DNA of 64,000 bases from Triplophysa rosa (lineage: Eukaryota; Chordata; Actinopteri; Cypriniformes; Nemacheilidae). A model generated the notes under the pieces. That model saw only the letters and a program-made list of their open reading frames with translations, had not been told where the DNA came from and searched no databases. The position numbers and the translations under genes were made by a program. Location: positions 4,421,859-4,485,858 of the forward strand of contig NC_079914.1 of NCBI RefSeq assembly GCF_024868665.1, written 5' to 3'. Below, in pieces: positions 32,093-42,232 of the stretch. Numbering within the stretch: position 1 is the first letter of the stretch; the number at the start of each line of letters is the position of its first letter.

Positions 32093-35000
32093 CTCACAGA
32101 ATAAATCAATTGTAATAATTTTACTTAAAATGTCTCTATAAATACTATTCAGAAAAACATTTTTTTTTTAGTTTTTTCATTGGCTGTATGTAATGTGTTT
32201 ACATTGATTATACAATAATAGCTCACATAAGTCGCATTTCAGATGAAAATGTCAAACTTTGAACAAAGGAGATGCTTCAATAATTTACAAAGCAGAAAAA
32301 CACAAAACCTTCCCAACACTGAGAAAATAACCCTATAAAATGACAATGATAATCAAAATTTTGGTCAAAAAGTGCAAGAACCCTGCTATGCCAAACAGCA
32401 CAACTGAGTGATAAGATAAAAAGGAGTATTGGGTAGGTCAAAAAAGTGGAGTAGGTCAACCAAAGCTTGAACAAACAAATTACCACCTGCACCTGTACGC
32501 CGCAAAGTTTCTAACTTTAACAAAGACCTTCATAAATAGGTTTGCTAGAATTCGGTTTTCTACCCTTATGTTAACATTGCAAAATTAATCAAATGACAAG
32601 CATCGAGAACAGTCCGGAGTTGAGCTAATTTTGGTGGAAAAGAGATGTGAAAGATTACCACGCAGGGATGAGTGGAAACAGTGAGTGGTAGAGTAATAGA
32701 GTACCGCTGGAGTAATTAAGGTCCACCTAATCAGTTTCTGTTGCTCGGGCTTAATAGACCCAGTCATCCACACTGAGAAGAAAACCGTTGACCCTGAAGA
32801 GCAACAGGAAATGAAGTCTGACTCGCGAAAGAAAGGAGTTTGTTCTGGGACACAATGGAGGGTAGTTCACGACCCCCGAAAAGCAAGCGAACCGAAAAGA
32901 AACAGCAGCCTTTCACCCGAAAGCCCACAATAGGTCGACGAAACCTCCCTAATCCTGCTGGTATTCGTTTAGCTTTCCATGTATGGAGATTTGTGCTGTT
33001 TTGGTAGAAGGGCTTAGCTTAAGAAATGGTGTGCGGGTGTTCCAATGGCCCAATCACAATTAAGAGCCAGGTTCATCAGGAATTGGTTCATCTTTACGCC
33101 GATGGATCAAACCGGCTGTACATAGGAGTATTAGGGATATGGCTGCTTTTCGGGATTGCATTTGCGGTATTTACTTTCCATTGTCTAGTTGATTTAAACC
33201 GATGTGTGCAAATTAAGGTTGATTACAACACCGTAAACAAGTCGTTATTTAGCTTTTTCATCCAACGTTTTATCAACTCTGCAATGAAAATCAGCACCTG
33301 TTTACGCTCTAGTAATGTATTTTCCCTCAAGCCTAGCCCTGAACCTTAAGGGCTGTCAAAAAGTTTCATGAAGTAATCCATGTCACGATATAATGCACTT
33401 CAAGTCTTCAGACTGCAAACATTTGCACTTAATTGTTGGTATTTCCTCAATGCTTTTGTGTAGCGTCAAACAACGTGGAAAACAGCTTAACAGTCCTTCC
33501 CACAAAATGATATGAAACCAAAACATAAGAAAACTAATTGGTTGATTTGCATGTTAATTATAGATGGGTGGTTCTGGCGGGTTTAAGATGCAGAAAGAAC
33601 CAGACCGTTAGGGGTCACTTGTACAACAATGTTTTACAATTAAAACTTTTTTCAAAGTGCAAGTTTTTTAAAACACAGCGCTGTGGTTATCTTCGTGTAA
33701 ACTGTGAAAACGTTGATGTCATTCGCATGTGTATTACGTGTTCAGACTGTAGGAATGCGCAAGTATGCTCAAAACAACAATGGTGGCCTACATGACACTG
33801 TGTTCTCACTAGGCAACATATTTATTGACATATATCCAGCAAAAAGTAAATTTACTGCACCGCTATGACTAGCAAAGACGTATTATTTACAATTTCCAAA
33901 TTTAACACAAATATATACCCCCCAAAAAACTAAAAAGCACTTTTGAGGAAAACCTGGATATGCACATGGGCGCAGGTGCATAGTGCTGCTGTGCTTCTGA
34001 AACCTCGTATCTCCATATTTCTTGATTTTTTTGCGCCACAAAACATTATTATTATTAGTCACCCTTTGTTTTACACTGGGTTTTCTAAATATCTCACCAA
34101 TAAAAAGTATTAAAAAGTTATCATCACAGTATTTAATCGTTTTTAAAAGTACAGTGTTTTCCATTTCCTGAAAAACTGCAAGTTTGGACATACACCGTTT
34201 TAGAAGGACAGCGACGTGACATCACCAACTACTGGCCTGGCATGCACAATACAGCGTTTTTATGCATTAACAGGAATCGGTTTTACAAAGTTGTTGTGTG
34301 TACAGTACGTACTTTAAAAACGCACACAAAAAACTTTTCAGTTTTCTACTTTTCACCATTATTGTCATGTAAACGTTCTCTCAGCCACAGTCAAAGGTCA
34401 GTCTACTCGAGACTACCCACCCACCACTGTGTCAGCTTCACTCTTTGTAGATGTTCATCCTGACAGATCTTAGACCTCTCTTATAGTTATCCAGCCCGAA
34501 TCACACTCCTCGGCATCGAGAAAAGGCCATCCGTGTAGTCATTAACTATTAATGCACTTTCAGATCAATAACCCAGGAGCGCAGTGTCAAATGGGAAGCG
34601 CAACAAAATAGAATGCAGACTAAAGCTAACAAAGAGCTTCCTTCTCAAGCGCTATGTAGATGCACCAGTGCCGCAAGTGACAGTCATAAACTGACACAAT
34701 ACTGAATAAATTAATTCATCAAACATTCACGCTAGTCCATCTGGCTAGTGGCAGACTCCAGGCAGTGCTAACACTGTTCTCGCTAATTAGCGTTTGCTAA
34801 TGCAAGCATCACTTTTACTTGCTCATACAGTACACATAGGGTTAGGGATTTGAACAAGCCGCTGATATAATGTATTACACTTCTGTATTTTAAACAAAAA
34901 AAAAAACATTTTGCGGTGTTACAGATTAACACAATGTCATGACAATATCTGTTTTACATTTTAGCAAAATTAGCGGCTAACTCATATGAATTCACATTTG

Positions 35001-35093
35001 TACATTTTCATGTGATCTGCTTTTTCCCCAGTGACAGTTGTGTTGAGGGGTGGATCTTCATGCTTGCTTTTATTTTAATAATAATAGTAGACA
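32093..35093. other. Anonymous DNA with possible small open frame
   Basis: 32780-33060 is CpG-richer and contains the small frame described separately. 33540-34400 has GTGTAAACTGTGAAAACG and CATTATTGTCATGTAAACG, which look like ends of a worn MITE, but I cannot fix its borders. The other parts show no gene. Confidence 0.35.
32855..33007 (+). CDS. Small basic open reading frame, unknown
   Basis: A 50-codon frame begins MEGSSRPPKSKRTEKKQQPF and is strongly basic over its first 30 residues. The last 15 residues are hydrophobic and look like read-through into intron-like sequence. It lies in a locally CpG-rich patch, which is the main reason to list it. A splice donor could lie inside the frame, for example at CTG|GTATTC near 32960, but that donor is weak. 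I do not recognise it and it may be chance. Confidence 0.2.
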   Translation: MEGSSRPPKSKRTEKKQQPFTRKPTIGRRNLPNPAGIRLAFHVWRFVLFW

Positions 35094-35295
35094 CACTAAA
35101 AAATTGTGGGTCATTTTGAATTTGTGGTAGGGTAAAAAGGGGACGAACTCAATTGTTGGGTCATGAATTAATTTGTTGTTTCAATCCATTGTTGTTTCAA
35201 ATAAAAGCCATTTTTGGGGTTAATTGAACCCAACAGTTGGGTTTGTCCCTTTTTGACCCAAACTGGGTTGAAAATAACCCAGCATTTTTTGAGTG
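35094..35295. mobile_element. CACT-ended MITE of the AACCCA/TGGGTT family
   Basis: The left end is CACTAAAAAATTGTGGGTC and the right end reverse-complemented is CACTCAAAAAATGCTGGGTT. The interior repeats TTGGGT and ACCCAA in both orientations. It is 202 bp and non-coding. Relatives lie at 44682-44894 and as fragments at 22200 and 30620. Confidence 0.8.
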
Positions 35296-36344
35296 CATTT
35301 TTTTGTATGATACACATCATGCAAGTTTTCAGTGGCTGTACAGTAGCAATCTTGCAGTTAGTTTCTGTCATATTTTATGAGCATTTTTAATGCTAATGTG
35401 CAATGCCTTAGCTGACAAGAGTGATTGTTTTACTATGCAGAACCCAATTAAACATTTATTGCTGGACAATTTCATTTCTTATGGAAATTTTGTGAGTCCT
35501 CGGTTAGTAATTATATTGATTATTATTAGAATGCAGAATGTTAATATCAAAACATTTCCATTTTACTTGTTCTTTGTGTCTACGCATTCATATTTATAAA
35601 CCTCACATTTTGACAGATGGATCAGAGTTATTATGACGCACATCGAGCATGATAAATAATTGATGTTAATTATGTAATTATTCATTCATGGTCAACTCTC
35701 AGATATTGTGTTCATACAGTCATGCAGGGAGCCCTTGGAGTGATTTTTTTGTGTTTGTTATTACTGTCAAGCAATCAAAGAAATATGGAATGATGAAAGA
35801 GAACGATAAAAAATATTATTTAATTATCAGATTCTGACATCAAATAGTTCAAAGGATCAAACTGAAGCCAAAGGATTTATTTTGCCAAACTGCGTTTCGT
35901 GTAATTTACATGAAATGTTGAAATGTGATTCAAAGAGTGCTTCAACTTCATGTGTCTCTTTAATAGATTTCTCTGATCCTTACAGAGTTGTTCCAATGGC
36001 CCATCTTAAACAATTGTAGGGTCTCTGGGTTTCTCTGTTATCTTTGAATGTTTGAAACAGGATGCAAGATTTAGTGATGTAATATTTACAAAAATATTAT
36101 ATATCCCAGCTTAATACGTATGCAGAGACGCCATTACTAGGCTGCACTCCTAAAGAACCGTGTAAACACAGTTGTGCTTGTTCTCTAGGGTCACAAAAAC
36201 GACATCATAAAAATATATAGAATTATAATTAATGTTAATAACCAACATACTGTATAGTCAATAGCTAAACTGTAAATAAAAAATATAAATAGAGAAGAAA
36301 TTGTATGGTAAAATTGTAATAAAAACACATCCATATCAGTATGT
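35296..36344. other. AT-rich anonymous DNA
   Basis: I see no gene, clear repeat boundary or motif cluster. Confidence 0.35.
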
Positions 36345-36543
36345 CACTGTAAAAAAACTGTGATATTATGACAGCTAGGGTGCCAAAAAACGTGAAATTT
36401 ACTTGTTTTTCATGTTATTTCACACCCGCCATGTAAATATTCAGACTATTTGTTATTTGACGTTATTTAGCACATTTTAACAATATGTAAAAATTCTGTA
36501 GAATTAAACCGTAACATTCTGTAAAATTACAGTTTTTACAGTA
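36345..36543. mobile_element. CACTGTAAAAA-ended MITE
   Basis: The left end reads CACTGTAAAAAAACTGTGA and the right side ends AATTACAGTTTTTACAGTA, an inverted copy with the last base changed. About 200 bp, AT-rich, non-coding. The termini are EnSpm-like. Confidence 0.7.
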
Positions 36544-37051
36544 GGGATATCGAAATACCCGTATTGTCAATAACCGTGATTATATATATGTGTATATTGT
36601 GTTGAAATTATACACATGATAATATCATAATTCAATAAACGAAAATAAATCAATAATAATTCAACGTAATCTTTGAATAAAATAAAACATTAACCTTGGC
36701 TTAGTTTTGCATTATTTATTTATTTAAAAATCAGTAAATATCATGATAACATTGTCATTGTGTAAAATTTGGCCACGTAAATTGTCTAAAGAAAGTTTAT
36801 CATCATATCTAATACACTCTTAAAATTAAAGATGCTAAACAATACCATAGAAGAAACATTTTTGGCTGTTTTTTTTCAAAATGTTCTTTGTTGAGAAAAA
36901 AGAAACATTGGGCTATAAAAAGTACAGAAAAAGGTTCCTTTAAGAACCTTTGTTGGATAGCATCGCTGTGCCACAGTAAATTTGCCTGAGTAAAATTTAC
37001 TCAAATTGAAGAAAATTTTACTCCATGCCAGATAAGACCTGCGAACCGGAC

Positions 37052-37938
37052 AGAAGATCACCGCAATCGCGGGTCTCAAATGTTATAGTCTTCATGATAA
37101 ATAAACAAACGGTAGACTCCCGGCCAAAACGACAGTGTTGGCAGATATGGATATGACACAGCACCAGAAATAATATCAAAACAGCCTCCATTATTCGAAA
37201 ACGGTGGATAAAACCTTGAAAAATGATACATGAGGCCGCCAAATCACAGAGATGCCGATTACAATTATTATAAATGACTAGAGGTCCCCAGGTAATATTA
37301 TCAGGGCATATCAAGCGATCTCTAACAAAGCAATAGTGACACATAGTACAAATATGTTTTACTCGCATAAGATTGCTGCGCCATTCCTATCAGATCCAAT
37401 ATTGACGGCACAGCACTGCTTTATAATTTTAGTCTCTCCGCAAAGACTTGTTCAAGGAATCCGCGTTGAAATGAAGTGAACAAACACTCAATGTTTTCCC
37501 CACGTGAGCTGGAACGTCTTTAAAAATGAACTTCAACCACACATTCCTACTGTGGGAATCCGAAGGAAGGTTATGCAGCGACTGTGTTCTTCCACAACCA
37601 GGCACTGCACAATATTTTGTGATCTTTAACGGCATGATGCTTACACTCGCTCTATCTGGTCCGTGCAGCTTGTGTTCAGTACTGTCATGCGTGAACCAGT
37701 GGGCGGGGCTCGAGAAGTAGGCGTTGATATTCTTCTGTGGAGGCGGTGTTCAACCTATTATAGATAGGTGCATTCCAGGACCTGCCGTTCGCTGAGCCTC
37801 ATGTCAATAACAGTTGTTATTTCAGTAACAAGGGCGTTTTCTGGTCTGACACTTACAGGATGTTCGCTTGAATACGATTCCCTCTTATACAACACAAGCT
37901 CGGGTTAAAACTGTGGTCCTAGTTCACTGCACCTTTAA
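37052..37938 (-). mobile_element. THAP-bearing repeat, copy 1 (Kolobok-like 5' part)
   Basis: This 887-bp segment recurs, nearly identical, at 61275-62128. Both copies stop at the same two points, and on the promoter side both end in TTAA, reading TTAAAGGTGCAGTGAAC on the minus strand. TTAA-bounded ends together with a THAP domain are features of Kolobok transposons, so this is probably the 5' part of such an element. It has a GC box (GGGCGGGGC at 37701) upstream of the ATG. A host THAP-gene duplication is the alternative. Confidence 0.55.
37429..37635 (-). pseudogene. THAP zinc-finger N-terminus, copy 1
   Basis: The 68-residue frame starts MPLKITKYCAVPGCGRTQSL and continues to VCSLHF, giving the C-x4-C ... 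C-x2-H arrangement of THAP DNA-binding domains. The W-L-KFIF segment between them fits the family's conserved tryptophan region. It breaks after SLHFNADSLNKSL; the second copy keeps the frame through ...LPSILD, the typical end of a THAP domain. No downstream catalytic region follows in phase. A THAP domain can belong to a transposase or a host regulator. Confidence 0.65.
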
Positions 37939-38035
37939 CATTTATTGTAGGAAGATCAAATTTCTTGGCAACTGAGGAAAGACAAACCATTGGCAAATCA
38001 GCATGTCAAATAAACTAAAACTTATATTTATACCT

Positions 38036-38061
38036 TTATATATATATATATATATATATAT
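38036..38061. repeat. (TA)n microsatellite
   Basis: A pure TA dinucleotide tract within the composite element. Confidence 0.9.
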
Positions 38062-38153
38062 GTAAGTTACAATCATACACTTATTATATTACTGTTAAAA
38101 TTATTTTTAGAGGGAAAGTATTAATGATATTAACAAAAATAAAGTTCTCTTAC

Positions 38154-38244
38154 CAAAAATGTTTGAAATGTAAAAGGTTGCGACGAAAAAATGAATTTCT
38201 TGCTATCTCTGAACTTCACTCTGACAGCGTTGTTGGTTTGCATC
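38154..38244 (-). CDS. Isolated 30-codon spliced exon in the CACTCT composite
   Basis: On the minus strand the acceptor GGTTCCTTCAG is followed immediately by G-ATG, then 30 open codons, then the consensus donor GTAAGAG. The peptide begins MQTNNAVRVKFRDSKKFIF and ends FTFQTFL. Start codon at the acceptor, open frame and donor all agree, and the exon leaves in phase 0. The hydrophobic/basic pattern resembles the PB1-like N-terminal exon of a multi-copy uncharacterised fish protein family; this is from memory. A noncoding leader exon could lie at 39341-39450 (donor GTAAGT). No later exons of the gene are recognisable, because the THAP repeat follows. Confidence 0.5.
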
Positions 38245-38900
38245 CTGAAGGAACCAAAACACAAAGTTGAACATAAAGTGATAACACTCACAGTCAGATG
38301 AATATGTTTTTCATTTGTTATAACTATCCAATAGTTCTGTTAAAGCATGGTGTTCATTAGTTCATTCAGACGGTAATTAACTAACGTTAATGCATTCAGA
38401 TAATAAAAGTGTACATACAGTATTAAAAAGGCAAGCAAATTAAAGGCTAAAATACATCACAAGACTTTTGCTCAGATTTTCAGTCTGGACTTGTTGCTGA
38501 AAGTCTGTGCCAGTCTGCAGGTTTGATCAGTTAGTGTGTTTTAATCTGAAACTTTCAAAAAGTCTGCAAGTGTGTGATGTCTAGTTTAAAAAAAATCTGT
38601 TCAGATTTTAAAAGTCTTGTAGTGTATTCCAGCCATAAGGTAAAGCGCAACAGTTTTCGTTTAGCAGTGTCAAAACAGATTCAAACAGTGAATTTTGAAT
38701 TGACACACCAACATTCTGGATTCAGACGACTATAAAATCACCAACTAGCCCATGTAATTTTTTAATTATACCTTACAATTACCAACCGAATAGTATTTAA
38801 ACATTTCATAGGTAGCTGTTTTACTGGTGTCAATTAATGTTCGTAATCTATAAATTTGCTATTTACTTTCAAAACAGTTCACTCTAACTTCTGTTCTAAC

Positions 38901-39431
38901 CCCACAAGCAGCAGCAGTGATTGATGGCCGTGACTAACAGTAAAGGCTGCTAAAATATAAGGAAAATAACATTACAATAACTGCCTGAAAAGGGATAATA
39001 GTATACATCAAAATGGCCTCCAGCAATCCAATAAAGGCTAACGTTAACTTAACTCTTTACCGAGTCAAGTACATGTGGTGCACAGATCAGCTGCTCCCCT
39101 TAATAGTTAAGTGGAAAACAATTAAAAGATAGTTAGCTATTTTTTTAACGTTCTTAATATTTTAGCTATTTGTTTTCAAGATAGCTTAGTCTAACTGAAC
39201 AGTTAACGTTAGTTCTCAAGTTAATATAGCGATCTCTGTAATATTAAAAAACGCGGCAAAATGATATGAGCTCAAAACAGAGGCAAATAAAACAAAACAA
39301 ATAATATGAAAATGAATACAGAATTAAAAACTTTACTTACTTTAATATCCACCAGAAGCGCACATTCTCTTCAAATCCCACAAGCAGCAGCAACAATGGA
39401 CGACGGCCGTTACTAACGGTGTGCTGCTAAA
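38901..39431. repeat. Direct repeat of about 55 bp, two copies
   Basis: The segments 38901-38955 and 39377-39431 share CCCACAAGCAGCAGCA, GGCCGT(G/T)ACTAAC and a GCTGCTAAA end. The second overlaps the candidate leader exon whose donor GTAAGT is at 39335-39340. This suggests local duplication of a promoter/leader segment. Confidence 0.65.
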
Positions 39432-39649
39432 CGAAACCTTGCAAGGGCGAGGCAACGTTTTGGGGGGGGGAGTCACAGTTAGGCTGCTCTGTAATTTTGC
39501 TCCCACTCTACTGAATCTTTTTTCTCTTTGCACTCAAAATAGAGCAAAAACGACTATTTTGGAGGAAAAAATATTAACTCTGAAAAAAATACTCCTGAAG
39601 ATGTGTTTTTCCTGAAGATCCCCTTGTTGCACCTTTATTTTTGAGAGTG

Positions 39650-40328
39650 TATACTTCAGACTTAGACTTACTTAACACAAGCAGCCCATAATATTTTGCC
39701 TTGTATTTAAAACCAAAGCATGAGGCTCATTAGTGGAATTTTATGTTTATGAGCCTCTGTGTGAGATACTTACTTTGATGAACCACCTGAAGGGTTAAAA
39801 GAAATTTCTCCTGATTTTGCATGCATCCACACTTAGTCCTCCCTCAAGCAGTCCAACCTGCATTACAGTAAATAACTCTAAAAGTGGAGAGGTTTGGGTA
39901 AAAAAAACAACTGGGAGGCACTTTGCTACTCATACCCGTTCTGGAGTTTGTTCAGACATCTCCGGTGTGACTTTGAAGAGACGCCCATCTGAATAGAGGA
40001 AAGTGGCAGCAGCCTTCACGGGCTGAAGTGATCAAGGGTGGGAATGTCATTCTCAATGTGGGTGGGTTTGTCCTGTGAGCAGGGTCCTGAAATCACAAAC
40101 AGAGACACCATCTGTTGGTGGCCCACCTGCTCGTGTGCTGGTGGTCTGGAGATAGGGCTAAAGCGAGGTGGTCTTAAGCCTTTAGATCCCAGCTCAGCTG
40201 AAGGAGGTTTGATAGGTGCTCAATTATACATGAACTGATGGTCGTTTTTCTTCCATCTGGATGAAGATAAGCTTTGAAAGGACTAGGAAAGGTCTGGCGA
40301 TTGGGATAACATTCAATATCAGACATAG
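39650..40328. other. Anonymous DNA
   Basis: No gene or repeat is recognised; composition is moderately balanced near 39900-40240. Confidence 0.35.
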
Positions 40329-40545
40329 TTAAAGGGATGGTTCACACAAAAATGAACATTTTGTCATTTATTGGCATTCAAGTCATTCAAAACCTGTAAA
40401 GGACTCTTTCTTCTGTGGAACACAAAAGAAGATATTTCGAGAAATGTCTGAGTGGTTTTGTGTTCATACAATGGAAGTCAATGAAGGTCAGTGTTGTTTT
40501 GTTACCAACATTCTTCTGCAGAAGAAACTTGTAAAAGTCTAAGGT
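40329..40545 (+). mobile_element. AAAGGGATAGTTCACCC-family MITE
   Basis: It begins TTAAAGGGATGGTTCACACA and contains TCTTTCTTCTGTGGAACACA, GAAATGTCTGAGTGGTTTTG, AATGGAAGTCAATGAAGGTC and the mirrored CTGCAGAAGAAAC end. Confidence 0.8.
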
Positions 40546-41333
40546 TACGTTTGCATGAGCGAATGTTAAAGAAATGTAAATGAGTTGTTGTTTGCATAGA
40601 TTTCAATCTTATTGCAGGATTTCTATCATTAAAAAAAGAAAGCCAACCAACAAACAAACAACCTAATGTAGCTTTTCAGACTGATTCCAAAAGAAGCGCA
40701 AATGTATTTAAATCTTTCGTGGGGCTCATAACTGCTTTACCACCCTTGTAAATAATGTAGCGGGGTCTGTCTAGGCTCACCTCCCTGACCAATCACATCA
40801 TCACCAAAGGAGAAGCTTCTGCTTTCTCCCGCTGAAAAGCATTGGGATATGTACCTTCCCTCAGGGCCCGGAATTAAACAAACAGTTTCTCTTTCTCTGA
40901 CACACACCCACACAAACTGGAAAGCATATATTTCAGTTTACTGAATCTCGTGGGGCTCAGACACTGAATGTTGTAGAGAAAACATGCATGTTAATCGGCT
41001 GCTGGGTTTTGTTCTGCTGAAGGTCAGAAATATGTGTTACCATCTGTTTCTTTGCATTAACTTGATTACTTTCAAATGAGGTATGTTGTTAGAGGAATAC
41101 CAATAACAAAGAAAAATCTCAGATGAGATCTTTTTAATCTGTCAATTATTTCTCCTTGACATCATGAGTGCAAATGGAAAGTTGCTTCAGTCTCCTGCAT
41201 CTCAGATTTTATCTCTTATTTTACCTTTACAATCCACATTTATTTACACCTCCATACTCTTCATGGACTGTATGTCTCATTCAATTATCTTCAGTTGTCT
41301 CATTTGTTTCTGTTTTTATTTCCCTATGCAACT
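40546..41333. other. Anonymous DNA
   Basis: No gene, repeat boundary or clear motif cluster is seen. Confidence 0.35.
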
Positions 41334-41556
41334 TTAAAGGCGGGGTGTCCGATTTCCGAATTACGCTTGTTTTGACAAAGTCGGGCCGAGTACCAAAACA
41401 ACCTTGTAGCCAATCAGCAGTAAGGTGTACAGTGCACAGGACGGACATTAGTCGAGCTGAGCGCTGACGAAAGCGAAAGATGGGGGTATGAGTGCGTCTG
41501 TTTTGGTGATTTGAACATCAACAACGGCTAAGAGAAATCGGACACCCCGCCTTTAA
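41334..41556. mobile_element. TTAA-flanked MITE with 23-bp perfect inverted ends
   Basis: Both ends read TTAAAGGCGGGGTGTCCGAT followed by TTC, giving 23 identical positions including the TTAA. It is 223 bp and non-coding. The interior contains TAGCCAATCAGCAG, a CCAAT-box sequence. TTAA flanks fit Kolobok- or piggyBac-type mobilisation. The perfect ends suggest a fairly recent insertion. Confidence 0.9.
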
Positions 41557-41892
41557 GAGAAACATCTATTGAGACGAAGTTAAAACAACTTCTGAGCTGT
41601 GAATGAGCAACTTTTAAGCATCCAAATTGTCCCTAAAATCCTAAATCACCCTGAAATCACAGCCGCAAAGGCTATTTTTGCTAAAAATCTGAGTTTTGTG
41701 AGGTGGCAAAGAAATGATAAATGGCTCCTCTAACGCCAGCCCTAAACCTAATGTCACAGGGGCAAAGTCAAATCATAGCAGGCCATAGGAATGAGATTGT
41801 AGGAAATAGGAATTCACACGAATGAGCCACCTTGTAAAATTTTCCATCAGATTACGTTGTTATATATTTATACATTTCATAGAAACCGCGTA

Positions 41893-42232
41893 TTAAAGTC
41901 CTTGTTAAAATAGTGGGCGTGGCTTTCGTCTTTTTCTGCGATTTGATTGAATGTGTAAAAACAGCCGTTGCATTTTGAAATGGAACTGGCAGCAGACTGA
42001 CAGTTGAAGGGGAGGAGTTAACGGATGCTCCGCCCAAGCCGTCTAACATACGTCATCTAATATGGATAGTCATTACAGGACGGAAGTGCATTTTCAGATT
42101 TTAACTAAAGATTATGAGGGCACACGGATTTAATAAAGAGAATGGCCCACATTTATAAACTATTTACATTAAACGCTGCAAGATTTCATGAAAAAATAGG
42201 CATTGTAATTTTTTATTTCACTGGGACTTTAA
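41893..42232. mobile_element. TTAA-flanked MITE (TTAAAGTCC ends)
   Basis: The left end is TTAAAGTCCTTGTTAAAAT and the right end reverse-complemented is TTAAAGTCCCAGTGAAAT. It is 340 bp. The interior has GTGGGCGTGGC and CTCCGCCC boxes and GACGGAAGTGC (ETS-like), a promoter-like texture also seen in the MITE at 31626. Non-coding. Confidence 0.75.

Larger units (their letters stand above)
36815..39649. mobile_element. CACTCT-ended composite element with exon-bearing insert
   Basis: The left end CACTCTTAAAATTAAAGATGC and the right end reverse-complemented CACTCTCAAAAATAAAGGTGC agree at 18 of 21 positions, and TA flanks both (36813-36814, 39650-39651). The outer arms, including AAAGGTTCCTTTAAGAACCT and GGATAGCATCGCTGTG, are those of a familiar cyprinid MITE. 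Between about 36962 and 39612 lies 2.6 kb foreign to that MITE. It holds a THAP fragment (37052-37938), a clean coding exon (38154-38244) and a promoter/leader-exon-like region. Whether the block is cargo or a later insertion is not settled. Confidence 0.6.

Noticed and set aside
33026..33349. 107-residue frame starting MVCGCSN, possible THAP-like start
   Set aside because: Only the first residues look Cys-rich; no second Cys/His pair, no W-L region and no splice sites.
37018..37368. 116-residue minus-strand frame with several Cys/His residues
   Set aside because: Not in phase with the THAP exon, not preserved in the second copy because of indels, and no ordered finger spacing.
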